From NCBI GenBank assembly GCA_002633005.1, contig NMRA01000278.1, positions 292,275-330,593 of the forward strand: a stretch of DNA of 38,319 bases, read 5' to 3'. This document shows positions 24,301 through 31,409 of this stretch, in pieces (the first letter of the stretch is position 1; each line of letters starts with the position of its first letter). The notes beneath the pieces are model-generated. The model saw only the letters and a program-made list of their open reading frames with translations, was not told the DNA's origin and did no database searches. The position numbers were made by a program, and so were the translations under genes. The stretch is from Phoronis australis (taxonomy: Eukaryota; Phoronida; Phoronidae).

Positions 24301-27300
24301 GATTTTCTTCAATTTGTTACGCAACATTTATCTTAAATTGTGAACACTGGGAAATAATTCAAGGCGATTCTGCACCTTCAGAGATTTTAGGTGCAGTAAA
24401 CAAAAACTTTCTAATTAGTCCTGTTACTAAAAATTTGGTCTTAACTTGTACTTATTGTACTTACCCATGTTAGAAGTTAAATGTGATCTTGGAAATATTG
24501 ATTTAATTGTTTTATTTGCTGACAACAGGTGTTAGTGCATTGGATTTAACAACAATCATTGTCACCTGGGTGTGGTCAGCATCATTGTCACCTGGGTGTG
24601 GTCAGCATCATTGTCACCTGGGTGTGGTCAGCATCATTGTCACCTGGGTGTGGTCAGCATCATTGTCACCTGGGTGTGGTCAGCATCATTGTCACCTGGG
24701 TGTGGTCAGCATCATTGTCACCTGGGTGTGGTCAGCATCATTGTCACCTGGGTGTGGTCAGCATCATTGTCACCTGGGTGTGGTCAGCATCATTGTCACC
24801 TGGGTGTGGTCAGCATCATTGTCACCTGGGTGTGGTCAGCATCATTGTCACCTGGGTGTGGTCAGCATCATTGTCACCTGGTTGTGGTCAGCATCTTCTG
24901 CTGGTCCTGAATAGTGTTCATTTAAGTTTACTAATTAAAGTATACAATGGGTCCCACTCAGGACTTCAGCAGGGCACTCGACTGATTACAGTATACGATG
25001 GGTCCCACTCAGGATTTCAGCAGTGCACTGGATTGTTTACAGTATACAATACGTCCCACTCAGGACTTAGCAGTGCACTGGATTGTTTACAGTATACAAT
25101 AGGTCCCACTCAGAACTTAGCAGTGCACTGGACTGATTACAGTATACAATGGGTCCCACTCAGGACTTAGCAGTGCACTCGACTGATTACAGTATACAAT
25201 GGGTCCCACTCAGGACTTCAGCAGTGCACTTTTCATCAGAACACATTTCATGAATTCTTCATTCACTATACTGTTTCCATTTACTTCAATGATGAAGACT
25301 ACGTTGGTGAGTTTTGCACGCTGCTGCGTCACAGTACTTGCAATCAGCCAATGAGATTCACTGATGAACTTCCCATTGATAAAGCCTTTGGCTATACTAA
25401 GGAATTATGGGTAATTTACTTAGTAATACTTGACTGATGAATGTTGACACAATGTAACTAGTTTGTACATCAGGATGCTGAAACACCGCATCCAGGTGTC
25501 ACGTGACTTGAGTGTTTCCGTATTGTTGTTTCAGGATTCGCCGTGTGAACAGGTGATTCTGCGTGACATCAACCGTACGTTCCCCGCTCACGACTTCTTC
25601 AAAGAAACAGGCGGCGACGGGCAGGACGTCCTGTTCAAGATCAGCAAGGTACTTCTGTTTCAGTGCACTAGGTGGCGCTTTATACATTGTTTAATTTCAT
25701 GTTTCAAAAGTTCCTCATTATGTAATTGTCTATTTTCATTACCAAGAATTGAATATATAACTATTCGTAGTAAACATCCTTGGTCACAGAATCTTAATAT
25801 AGTTATAATATAGTTATATATTTGTGTTTTCATCAGCTCAGATTGGTATCAAAACCAGTGTACACATGCAGAAATCCGTACAATCATGTCGTTGTTTCAT
25901 CAAACTGACTCCAAGTTCTTAATAATGTGTATTCTCTGCTTCTTAGGCCTACTCACTATATGATGAAGAGGTGGGATATTGTCAGGGTCTCTCCTTTCTG
26001 GCAGCCGCCCTCGTGCTTCATGTAAGTCATCTTGGCACTACATGTGTTGGTGTCGGGAAATTGATGTGTGCTGTACATCTTAGATGATGGGAGTGTTTTC
26101 AGGAAAATTGTGTCTAGAAATTCTTTTGGTCCAGGTCCAGGTAGATTCATTTGGTCCAGGTCCAGGTAGATTCATTTGGTCCAGGTCCAGGTAGATTCAT
26201 TTCAATGTTTGCATATCATGAGAAATGCCACCCAAATCCCATTCAATACTAAAACTGGAAATACACACCCATTTCAATATGTGACTGAAAATTGGCTCAT
26301 TTTCATACTAACATGGGCAAAAACCATACCCATTTAACGATCCAAGTCAGCAAAAACCACTTCTCATTGGAACATTGCTCGTCTCAACAGCCCATATGCA
26401 TTGGCCCGTACCAAGGAAGAACTCCTGGTATTGCCTTCAGTATATTCACTCCGGGTTCACTCTGATTTTCGACACAAAGTTAAAACCCATCATAGAGAGA
26501 CTAGTGTGCTAGTTATGATGGCGCTTATTTTGAGTTGCGTTGCTTGTTGCCATCGGGGGCTTTAAGAGAAAAAGTTATCATTTTGTTGTCGAAAAATCTC
26601 GTATAGAGTTTAGAGGTTAATCTTGGTGGAGCAGTACACAGTCGCCAGTACATGATGTCACAATGAAATTGTAGAACTGTGGAACTGAAAACTCAACAGT
26701 CCACCATTGTTACATATAGCAACTGTGATGAACTGAAGTCAAGTCACTATCTCATGTGCCTGTATCCTCGTAAATTCCCTGCAACAATTGTTGGTGCCAG
26801 ACTAGCATGCTTTATCTTGGGTGAAGCTAATGTTGCATCAGTATCTCACGTACACATATCGTATCCTCATAAAATCTCCTATAACTTTCAGATGCCAGAG
26901 GAACAAGCTTTTGCCGTCTTGGTCAAGCTGATGTTTGATTATGGCCTACGACATTTCTTCAAAGATGGATTTGAAGAGCTACACATGAGGTTTCACCAGC
27001 TCGACAGCTTGTTGAGGGTAAGTGACTTGGACTGTGTAGTTTGGGGATTTTTTCTTTTTGTCAAAAATGTGGGAAATTTTGGAGCAAAACGTGTGGTTAA
27101 TTTTCAGATAATTGTTTCTGTCTCTTGATTCTGACTTTTCAGACGAATTTAGATAAAAGAAGATGTGGCCACTGTTCTTTCCAGTGTTTTGCTTTTCTTT
27201 TGTTTTGATACGTTACACGGATGTTTGGTACATGTTTTTTCATCACGATTGGTTGTTTAATGCCTTCCAAATTCTACACCCCTGCAAACTTGTGTTGATG

Positions 27301-30300
27301 TTCTGAGAAAACCTAGTTTGATCTGAATTTGTTGCCAGTTTTCTTCATGTACCCTGCCCTCTTGTGAATAAGTTCAGGTGAGGCTCTCTTGTATGCAGCT
27401 TGCCACCCGCTCACAAAGTAACTTCAGCTCTCGGCCTCTACCCACTGCACCTGTCAGTTCTTCACATAATACCAGTTTCCACTGTCAGTTCTTCACATAA
27501 TACCAGTTTCCACTGTCAGTTCTTCACATAATACCAGTTTCCACTGTCAGTTCTTCACATAATACCAGTTTCCACTGTCAGTTCTTCACATAATACCAGT
27601 TTCCACTGTCAGTTTGTGCTGAAAACTAGTGAGCCCCCAAGCAGGCGACTCACCTGTCTCTCTCACAATGTCACCTTCCATTCCACAGGACCTGGTTCCA
27701 GACTTGTACCAGCATTTTCAGGACCTTCAGCTGGAGTCGCACATGTACGCCTCACAGTGGTTCCTTACTCTCTTCACGGCCAAGTTCCCACTGTCTCTCG
27801 TCTACCACATCATTGACATATTCATGTGTGAGGTAAGCAAGTCCAATGTGCTTTGTCCAATGTTATTCAAATTATTGTGTGAGGTAAGCAAGTCTGTGTG
27901 AGGTAAGCAAGTCTTGGGCTTTGTCCAATGTTATTCAAATTATTGTGTTCTGAAATTAGAGAAACTAAACCACGTTCATTCATTCAGTTGGCATGTTCAG
28001 CTCAACACATTGAAAAGGTTCGACATTTACTCTGCACTTCTCTGTTACTCTTATTGTGTTGTAGGGTCTAGAAGTTATCTTCCATGTGGCCATTGCCTTG
28101 CTTAAGGTAAGATTCTACATAGTTTCATATGTGCTGCAGACTTGTAAACGACTCATATTGCTTTTTCCGACATTTATACCATTTTTGTTTACACTTGAAT
28201 ATTATTCAGGGATCATTTTAGTAAAAGGTGGGTATGGGTGAATTTGCCATTATCACGCCATGCCTATGGGACAATTTGGAGGAGCTATGGGCCACGTTAG
28301 TTTTTGATTTACTTTGTTTAAAATTTTAGTGGGCCCATTGGCCCAGCTTAGGCAATAATGACAGTGCGTCAGTGACATAATTTTTGCGCCAATGACATGG
28401 TTCGTGCTCCTAAAATTATCCCTGTTTATTGGTAATTGTTATGCAGTTCTGTTGCTTATAACTGCTGTGTTTTGCTGCTTGTGCAGCTTGACATTGTGAG
28501 TGTGTGAAGGGGACCTTCTGATAATAACCTCATGTGTATATATTTAGTGTGTAGCACTTCTAATGCGCCCACATAATTATAATTATGTGGTCACATGATG
28601 TTTTCCTCATCCTGTCGGGGAATTCGAGTATGCCCTTGATACCTCACAAAACCATGGTTGGTTCTTGATAAAATTTTGCACAATTTTGTATTCCACTTCT
28701 TAATTTGTCCCCAGGGCTAGTGTGGGCGGAGCTTTTCAATGTTTTTCTGGATGATATCTAGACAAGCAATGGACGGATGTCATTGAATCTTTTTTGTATA
28801 TTTATTTCATTCACAAGAGGGGTTTATATAGGATTCCAAAACTGGGAGTCCAAATTTTCCTCCAAAAAATTGACCGAACATGCCTTTTCCCGCCAGCACT
28901 GGTTGTTCCCTGTTACCATTGCTGTCACGGCGCTATGTAGTTGTGTATCCTCCTGTCTCATGGCATAGTACAGTGAAGTGGAAATAAAAATGTTATTGAT
29001 GAAACATAAATCATTTGTTTATTCAATGACTTCAAAATGAAAGTCTGCTCTTATTGTGTTTGAAATTGTAAACAGAAACGCTTTACTCAAAAAACTTTCA
29101 TACTAGTGATGTCAGCATTGATTTAGTCCAAAAAGGCTTAACGAGAGGTAAACTTCTCGGCAGCAATGTCCTGTCTTCACGAGAAGTATACAGTGAAATG
29201 TCTTACTTGAGCCAGTTGCATTTTTATCTTACGTGAAGTAATGCATTGAAAATCAAAAATATGTAAGGATGCGGCTGCATGGTTTCTTGTAATTGTCGGG
29301 GTGTGTCGTTAAGGTTACGTAAAATTTCATCCTTTTCAGTTTCGGACAAAAATAAGTTTAAAAATTGGTCTTTTTTCATCTTCAAGGTCTTTCCGTGAGC
29401 ACCCACAAGTTTTCAAAGTTTTGTGTGATTGTATATATCATGGCAAAGTATTAATTCAGTGCTCTATATTTTGTGTGAAAAATGAGAAAAATTCAGCTAT
29501 CGGCCATATTGATTTTACCTTGCTGTGTGGATTTCCTGCATTTTCCACTCGGATGTCTTCAATTCTCTGTGTATGGTGATATGGTCAAAACTCAAATTTG
29601 GGAGGGTAAAAAGTTGTTTTGCTCACAGTCAGAGTTTGCTCTAAATTTTAGAAGTAGGCAATATTGGCCCTCGCAGATTTCAAAATAACGATGGTTGACA
29701 AGTGATCGTTCACCTCATTACAGGGACTCGTAAAAGTGTTTGTACTGGGGAGTTATTTTGAACTAGTTACCTGAGGTCTATTTTCGGACTTGTACAAAAC
29801 ATAGTGGCTGATACTGGAGAAAGTATGCTGTTCTCCCTATTTTCAGAATCAAGAAAAGTGAATTTCAGCTTAAATTAGGCTGTCCAATACTTTAGAGACT
29901 TCCAAACTGGAGAATTTTTACTGTAATTAGTTCTGGATACAAAAAAATTAAAATAACCACTTACTATTTTTGTTAGCTGTATTTTACAATCAAGTTAACA
30001 ATGTTTACATGTTTAAGTGTTTGAAGTTGAAGAATGTCTGGCAATGTTATTTCTTAACCAAAGTTTTTGCTACAGTAACTGTGCTAGTAGTTTTTGTTGT
30101 TAAAGCCACTTTTGTTTTCCTCTGTTCCATGAAATAGAATGAATTTGACCTCCATGTCAATACAGTTTTCACCTGGTCTCTCAATACTACAGGTAGCACA
30201 ATCAATATTCTATAACTTATTCATGGTTTGGGGACATATTCATTGGCATTTAATTTACCTGATCAATTTTCCTATTGGTCACAATTAAGTCATTCATGGT

Positions 30301-31083
30301 TTGGGGCCATGGAAAGGTTTACCTATTGTTGAGAGTGGATAATCTCTAGTTGGCCTTGTGACTAACCATGTATATTAGTGGGTATTTTGAAGTTGGCCTC
30401 TATGATGATGTGTAGTTTAATATAGTGGCATTGAGGACTGTGATAATGGATGAGAGCAGAAAATATATTCCCAACCACCAGCATTGTGTCAAGTCATATT
30501 TGTGCCAAGTCATGTTCCTGTTGAAATCCATTTAATTCCGAGCTATGCCACACTGCTATGCCACACAGTTTAACAATAAGTGGATAGCATAACCCACATC
30601 TGCTGTGTGCTCTATAATCACCGGCTTGTTGTAGTCCATCAGGATTACTGCGCCGTAGCTGAATCAGCTGTTTCTTGCTGAGGTAGTCGTTGGCTAACCT
30701 TAGTTGTAGCAGTGTCAACACAGTCTTGAAAATGGGCTCGCGCGAGTATCGCACACCTGTCAGCATGTTTAGTCTTTTGGTTGAGGAAGAGAATAATCTG
30801 TCAGACAGTGACCAGGAGATCATGATTATCAGCAACGATTTGGACAAAGGTGTGCTTTCAATTGAGCCCATGGAGGAGTCAAAGCAGGTGAGAAATGTTA
30901 CTTGAAACCACTGTTATTATGTTTGCTAACGCGTTGACCTCTCTGTCCACGCAGATGTCACGTAAGGACTTACTGGCGTTGGATTTCGAGGGTGCGCTCA
31001 AGTATTTCCGAGTTCACTTGCCAAAGAAGTACCGCACAGAGGAGAATGCACGAGAGTTGATTGAGGTGGCGCTCAAAACGAAG
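7716..31083 (+). CDS. RABGAP1: Rab GTPase-activating protein 1 (RABGAP1/RABGAP1L orthologue), 15 coding exons, 3' end missing
   Basis: Joined exons: 7716-8001, 11510-11723, 13226-13409, 14462-14797, 17912-18014, 18595-18761, 19216-19384, 20671-20781, 23962-24098, 25535-25648, 25947-26021, 26892-27017, 27689-27832, 28065-28106, 30955-31083. They total 2337 nt, 779 codons, with no internal stop and consistent phases. Order of domains: acidic, low-complexity N-terminus (1-110), PTB/PID (about 115-245), DUF3694 kinesin-like domain (about 262-430), acidic linker (431-500), TBC (about 524-779). In the family the protein stimulates GTP hydrolysis on Rab proteins (Rab6 and others) and acts at Golgi, endosomes and centrosome; that role is family knowledge. 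Seen here: TBC RxxxW at R543-W547, arginine finger R583 in IxxDxxR, glutamine finger Q620 in YxQ, so the enzyme should be active. Vertebrate homologues are about 800-1070 residues and end in a coiled coil; that part is beyond the window. Ancestral single-copy gene versus one paralogue cannot be decided here. Confidence 0.93.
9199..9367. repeat. 41-bp minisatellite, 4 copies
   Basis: The unit starts CCTTAACATATTGAAGGACT. The array begins directly after the N at 9198, so its true copy number is uncertain. Confidence 0.92.
9391..9548. repeat. 38-bp minisatellite, 4 copies
   Basis: The unit starts TTCAATATTTAACCAAACAA and continues TACGCTGATGGACATGTC. It lies 24 bp from the preceding, unrelated minisatellite. 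Confidence 0.92.
11510..11723 (+). CDS. RABGAP1: RABGAP1 exon 2 (residues 96-166; linker and start of PTB domain)
   Basis: The acceptor CTGCTTCAG ends at 11509 and the donor AG|GTAAAT begins at 11724. It enters in phase 1 and leaves in phase 2. It encodes a Ser/Pro linker and then the family-diagnostic stretch [15 protein letters not shown] (120-134), first strand and helix of the PTB fold, followed by [14 protein letters not shown] (154-167). GC content is clearly above the flanking intron. Confidence 0.93.
11724..13225 (+). other. RABGAP1: Intron 2 (1.5 kb), with TA microsatellite and decoy acceptors
   Basis: GT...AG with phase 2. It holds a TA dinucleotide run, a 19-bp minisatellite and three extra TTGCCTTTGCAGGT acceptor-like strings (AG ending at 12541, 13111 and 13166) before the real acceptor at 13225. 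Confidence 0.8.
12270..12323. repeat. (TA)n microsatellite
   Basis: An almost pure TA run, interrupted once by G near its right end. Confidence 0.97.
12886..13630. repeat. Left copy of duplicated exon-3 block
   Basis: This block contains a 19-bp minisatellite (unit close to CAGTGGGTTAATACTGTCA, 5 copies), decoy acceptors, exon 3, its donor and a 40-bp repeat, then ends at the single N (13631). It matches 13632-14312 at well over 90%. The right copy lacks about 22 bp and has CATAGT instead of CACAGT in the minisatellite. Confidence 0.9.
13226..13409 (+). CDS. RABGAP1: RABGAP1 exon 3 (residues 167-228; PTB core), left copy
   Basis: The acceptor TTTGCCTTTACAG ends at 13225 and the donor GCT|GTAAGC is at 13410. 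It enters phase 2 and leaves phase 0. It encodes the PTB core with the conserved [12 protein letters not shown] (180-191), CFAYT (200-204) and FRCDLQDA (221-228). A second copy of the same exon lies at 13931-14114; the two differ by one synonymous change (Thr195: ACT at 13308-13310 versus ACG at 14013-14015). Confidence 0.93.
13632..14312. repeat. Right copy of duplicated exon-3 block
   Basis: Same order of parts as the left copy: minisatellite, decoy acceptors, exon 3 copy, donor and 40-bp repeats. It then continues into unique intron sequence leading to exon 4. The arrangement, with an N exactly at the seam, suggests two haplotypes joined head to tail. Confidence 0.9.
13931..14114 (+). CDS. 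RABGAP1: Second copy of RABGAP1 exon 3 (probable haplotype/assembly duplicate)
   Basis: It has the same length (184 nt), same acceptor and donor and same predicted protein as 13226-13409. Because 184 is not a multiple of 3, splicing both copies together would shift the frame, so at most one can be used. The copy sits in a ~700-bp block that repeats the block on the other side of a single N at 13631. An end-to-end joining of two alleles explains this better than real mutually exclusive exons. Confidence 0.8.
14462..14797 (+). CDS. RABGAP1: RABGAP1 exon 4 (residues 229-340; PTB C-terminal helix and DUF3694)
   Basis: The acceptor TTTATTTGTGCAG ends at 14461; the donor ATG|GTAAGA is at 14798; phase 0 on both sides. 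[17 protein letters not shown] (229-245) is the C-terminal PTB helix. A Ser-rich loop follows, then [17 protein letters not shown] (262-278), and [20 protein letters not shown] (316-335), the strongly conserved DUF3694 block of RABGAP1 and RABGAP1L. The last ~34 nt and the donor are part of a 71-74 bp tandem repeat that runs into the intron. Confidence 0.94.
14764..14955. repeat. 71-74 bp tandem repeat spanning the exon 4 donor, about 2.5 copies
   Basis: Unit 1 starts in coding sequence (TGTAAAACACAGTGATATGC at 14764) and includes the exon 4 donor. Units 2 and 3 start at 14835 and 14909 within the intron and preserve the pattern TAAAGCAC-x-GTGATAT...GATAGAGGTTGTTAG. The donor copy in the later units has decayed (GTTGTT). 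Confidence 0.75.
14798..17911 (+). other. RABGAP1: Intron 4 (3.1 kb)
   Basis: GT...AG with phase 0. It contains the exon-edge tandem repeat, an N at 15104 and a small GC-rich TIR element. The remaining 2.5 kb shows no exon or repeat I can name. Confidence 0.85.
15171..15327. mobile_element. Small TIR element with TTAA ends (MITE-like)
   Basis: The left end TTAACCGCCCTGGGCGGTT and the reverse complement of the right end TTAACGCCCTGGGCGGTT match apart from one base gap. Each end is itself palindromic (15173-15189 is a perfect 17-nt palindrome). Inside are two 54-bp direct repeats with TAAGCGCCCATGT (15201, 15255) and TTAACCGCCC (15218, 15272). TTAA at both ends is what piggyBac-type insertion leaves; the family is not established. 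GC content is far above the host intron. Confidence 0.6.
17912..18014 (+). CDS. RABGAP1: RABGAP1 exon 5 (residues 341-374)
   Basis: The exon is short, found by phase and homology. The acceptor TGTTACAG ends at 17911; the donor AAAG|GTGGCG is at 18015. It enters phase 0 and leaves phase 1. It encodes [20 protein letters not shown] and ends NTETPK, matching the family pattern SMGxxxDGxxYxIxGxWNP...ETPKD that follows HxxD in DUF3694. Confidence 0.9.
18015..18594 (+). other. RABGAP1: Intron 5 (580 bp)
   Basis: AT-rich, GT...AG, phase 1; nothing else seen. Confidence 0.85.
18595..18761 (+). CDS. RABGAP1: RABGAP1 exon 6 (residues 375-430; DUF3694 end)
   Basis: The acceptor CCTGCGTTTTAG ends at 18594 and the donor GAG|GTATAT is at 18762. 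It enters phase 1 and leaves phase 0. It encodes [19 protein letters not shown] and then [19 protein letters not shown], with the family's NERFW-x-F block, ending FYLKLKE. Confidence 0.93.
18762..19215 (+). other. RABGAP1: Intron 6 (454 bp) with short tandem repeat
   Basis: It contains three copies of TTTACATGGTAGACRAGGACAT-type units at about 19120-19187, close to the acceptor. Confidence 0.85.
19216..19384 (+). CDS. RABGAP1: RABGAP1 exon 7 (residues 431-486; linker)
   Basis: The acceptor TTTCAACACAG ends at 19215; the donor TCAG|GTAGGG is at 19385. It enters phase 0 and leaves phase 1. The linker between DUF3694 and TBC starts [17 protein letters not shown] (compare YEVV-x-L in vertebrates), then a Ser/Thr/Pro-rich stretch and acidic end PEDES. 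It is poorly conserved, as expected for this linker, but phase and composition support it. Confidence 0.88.
19385..20670 (+). other. RABGAP1: Intron 7 (1.3 kb) with a GC-richer segment
   Basis: GT...AG, phase 1. 19870-20060 is GC-richer than its surroundings, open in more than one frame, and includes GTATAAAAATGG; I recognise no protein in it and no splice pair. 20455-20610 is a degenerate CTGTTGCTATGT/CTGTTACC repeat. Confidence 0.75.
20671..20781 (+). CDS. RABGAP1: RABGAP1 exon 8 (residues 487-523; pre-TBC segment)
   Basis: The acceptor TTGGTTTCCAG ends at 20670; the donor TTGG|GTGAGT is at 20782. Phase 1 on both sides. It encodes [16 protein letters not shown] (487-502), an almost invariant signature of RABGAP1-type proteins, and then an amphipathic [16 protein letters not shown] helix that precedes the TBC domain. 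Confidence 0.95.
20782..23961 (+). other. RABGAP1: Intron 8 (3.2 kb)
   Basis: GT...AG, phase 1. It contains a two-copy ~32-bp repeat (21700-21767, CAAAGTAGTTTTACAAACTT) and a two-copy ~37-bp repeat (22036-22103, GGTGACTTACCTGAATGCAG). No other feature was recognised. Confidence 0.85.
23962..24098 (+). CDS. RABGAP1: RABGAP1 exon 9 (residues 524-569; TBC start)
   Basis: The acceptor CTCGATTCCAG ends at 23961; the donor AAG|GTAGGC is at 24099. It enters phase 1 and leaves phase 0. It encodes [20 protein letters not shown] (533-552), carrying the TBC RxxxW motif (R543, W547), and ends AYRILITK. Confidence 0.96.
24556..24895. repeat. 26-bp minisatellite, 13 nearly perfect copies
   Basis: The unit contains TCATTGTCACCTGGGTGTGG then TCAGCA. 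Copies are identical except the last (GGTTGTGG). All three forward frames are open through it, giving ORFs up to 203 codons that are repeat artefacts. Confidence 0.97.
24940..25231. repeat. 50-51 bp minisatellite, about 6 copies
   Basis: Copies start GTATACAATGGGTCCCACTC at 24940, 24991, 25042, 25092, 25142 and 25192, with more divergence than the neighbouring 26-bp array. Confidence 0.93.
25535..25648 (+). CDS. RABGAP1: RABGAP1 exon 10 (residues 570-607; TBC arginine finger)
   Basis: The acceptor TTGTTTCAG ends at 25534; the donor AAG|GTACTT is at 25649; phase 0 on both sides. It contains [16 protein letters not shown], the IxxDxxR motif with the catalytic arginine at R583, followed by [14 protein letters not shown]. 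Confidence 0.96.
25947..26021 (+). CDS. RABGAP1: RABGAP1 exon 11 (residues 608-632; TBC glutamine finger)
   Basis: The acceptor CTGCTTCTTAG ends at 25946; the donor CAT|GTAAGT is at 26022; phase 0. It encodes [20 protein letters not shown], with the YxQ glutamine finger at Q620, then ALVLH. Confidence 0.96.
26022..26891 (+). other. RABGAP1: Intron 11 (870 bp)
   Basis: GT...AG, phase 0. It has a 25-bp tandem repeat (26125-26199, 3 copies, unit TTTGGTCCAGGTCCAGGTAG plus ATTCA). The open frame just before exon 12 is intron read-through. Confidence 0.88.
26892..27017 (+). CDS. RABGAP1: RABGAP1 exon 12 (residues 633-674; TBC)
   Basis: The acceptor ATAACTTTCAG ends at 26891; the donor AGG|GTAAGT is at 27018; phase 0. 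It encodes [20 protein letters not shown] and then [16 protein letters not shown], a typical TBC helical segment. The Met at 26892 is internal, not a start. Confidence 0.96.
27018..27688 (+). other. RABGAP1: Intron 12 (671 bp)
   Basis: GT...AG, phase 0. A 31-bp minisatellite lies near its 3' end; nothing else was recognised. Confidence 0.88.
27452..27612. repeat. 31-bp minisatellite, about 5 copies
   Basis: The unit is TGTCAGTTCTTCACATAATA then CCAGTTTCCAC; copies are practically identical. It ends about 75 bp before the exon 13 acceptor. Confidence 0.95.
27689..27832 (+). CDS. RABGAP1: RABGAP1 exon 13 (residues 675-722; TBC)
   Basis: The acceptor CCATTCCACAG ends at 27688; the first donor GAG|GTAAGC is at 27833; phase 0. 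It encodes [16 protein letters not shown], then [19 protein letters not shown], the most conserved TBC C-lobe block. Two more copies of the donor lie at 27884 and 27903. The second would add 17 in-frame residues and the third would run into a TGA stop. Confidence 0.95.
27826..27954 (+). repeat. Tandem repeat spanning the exon 13 donor
   Basis: GTGTGAGGTAAGCAAGTC occurs at the real exon/intron border and again at about 27877 and 27896. A longer string, CTTTGTCCAATGTTATTCAA, is also present twice. The donor itself is therefore present in three identical copies. Confidence 0.93.
28065..28106 (+). CDS. RABGAP1: RABGAP1 exon 14 (residues 723-736; TBC micro-exon)
   Basis: A 42-nt exon. The acceptor TTATTGTGTTGTAG ends at 28064 and the donor AAG|GTAAGA is at 28107; phase 0. 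It encodes [14 protein letters not shown], matching the family's G-[LI]-x-[VI]-IF-x-VA-x-x-LLK that follows the CE of exon 13. Confidence 0.93.
28207..28424. mobile_element. Short TIR element (MITE-like), 218 bp
   Basis: The left end CAGGGATCATTTTAG (28207-28221) and right end CTAAAATTATCCCTG (28410-28424) are reverse complements with one mismatch. The size and CAGGG termini suit a non-autonomous DNA transposon. A clear target-site duplication was not found. Confidence 0.6.
28569..28590. repeat. Perfect 22-bp palindrome
   Basis: CCACATAATTA followed by its exact reverse complement TAATTATGTGG. It contains ATAATTAT, a homeodomain-type core in both orientations. Function unknown. Confidence 0.9.
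30732..30887 (+). CDS. Candidate alternative first exon of a short RABGAP1 isoform
   Basis: The start context is AAAATGG (A at -3, G at +4). 52 codons follow and end at AAGCAG|GTGAGA (donor at 30888), phase 0. They join in frame to exon 15 across a 67-nt intron that has a CTAAC branch-like sequence and a good pyrimidine tract. The peptide begins [20 protein letters not shown] and is acidic, with a hydrophobic IMII run followed by SNDLD and a C-terminal EPMEESKQ. Base composition is exon-like. The product would lack PTB, DUF3694 and both catalytic fingers. Alternatives: a cassette exon using an AG within 30690-30730, or a chance ORF. I recognise no homologue of the peptide; mammalian RABGAP1L also has short isoforms from internal first exons (family knowledge). 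Confidence 0.55.
30955..31083 (+). CDS. RABGAP1: RABGAP1 exon 15 (residues 737-779; last TBC helices), last exon in the window
   Basis: The acceptor CTCTGTCCACGCAG ends at 30954; the donor AAG|GTAGGA is at 31084; phase 0. It encodes [19 protein letters not shown], then [18 protein letters not shown]. The next family element is the K-rich linker and long coiled coil; no exon for it is visible in the remaining 7.2 kb. Confidence 0.95.
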
Positions 31084-31309
31084 GTAGGATGATAGTGGAT
31101 CTGGGTGCTCTCCGGGTACTCCCTGTTGCTTTTGTTTACTTTGATATGGGCTAGACAGTGTTCTTTCTAGCCAGGCGGAATTTTTTCCCAGACACTGCAT
31201 CACTTTGACCAAAATACATGTTGGCATTGAAATAATCATCAAAACCTGTCAGCAGAGCCATGTAGCCATGTAGCCATGTTTTATGTTCACACGGCATTGT
31301 TTCCTCTCA

Positions 31310-31409
31310 TATTGTTACTATTAGTATTAGTATTATCATCATCATCACCATTATTATTGTCACCATTATTGTTATTATCATCATTATCATTATCATCATC
31401 ATCATCAGC

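Larger units (their letters stand above)
24099..25534 (+). other. RABGAP1: Intron 9 (1.4 kb), mostly minisatellite
   Basis: GT...AG, phase 0. Two large tandem arrays (24556-24895 and 24940-25231) fill almost half of it. Confidence 0.88.
28107..30954 (+). other. RABGAP1: Intron 14 (2.85 kb)
   Basis: GT...AG, phase 0. It holds a small TIR element, a 22-bp palindrome and, at its 3' end, the candidate alternative first exon. 28600-30490 shows nothing recognisable. Confidence 0.85.

Noticed and set aside
24507-25170. ORFs of 112-203 codons on the + strand with repeated HHCHLGVVS-like units
   Set aside because: They come from a 26-bp intronic minisatellite open in three frames, lying between RABGAP1 exons 9 and 10.
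26679-27128. A 149-codon single-exon gene
   Set aside because: It is RABGAP1 exon 12 with read-through into both flanking introns; only 26892-27017 is coding.
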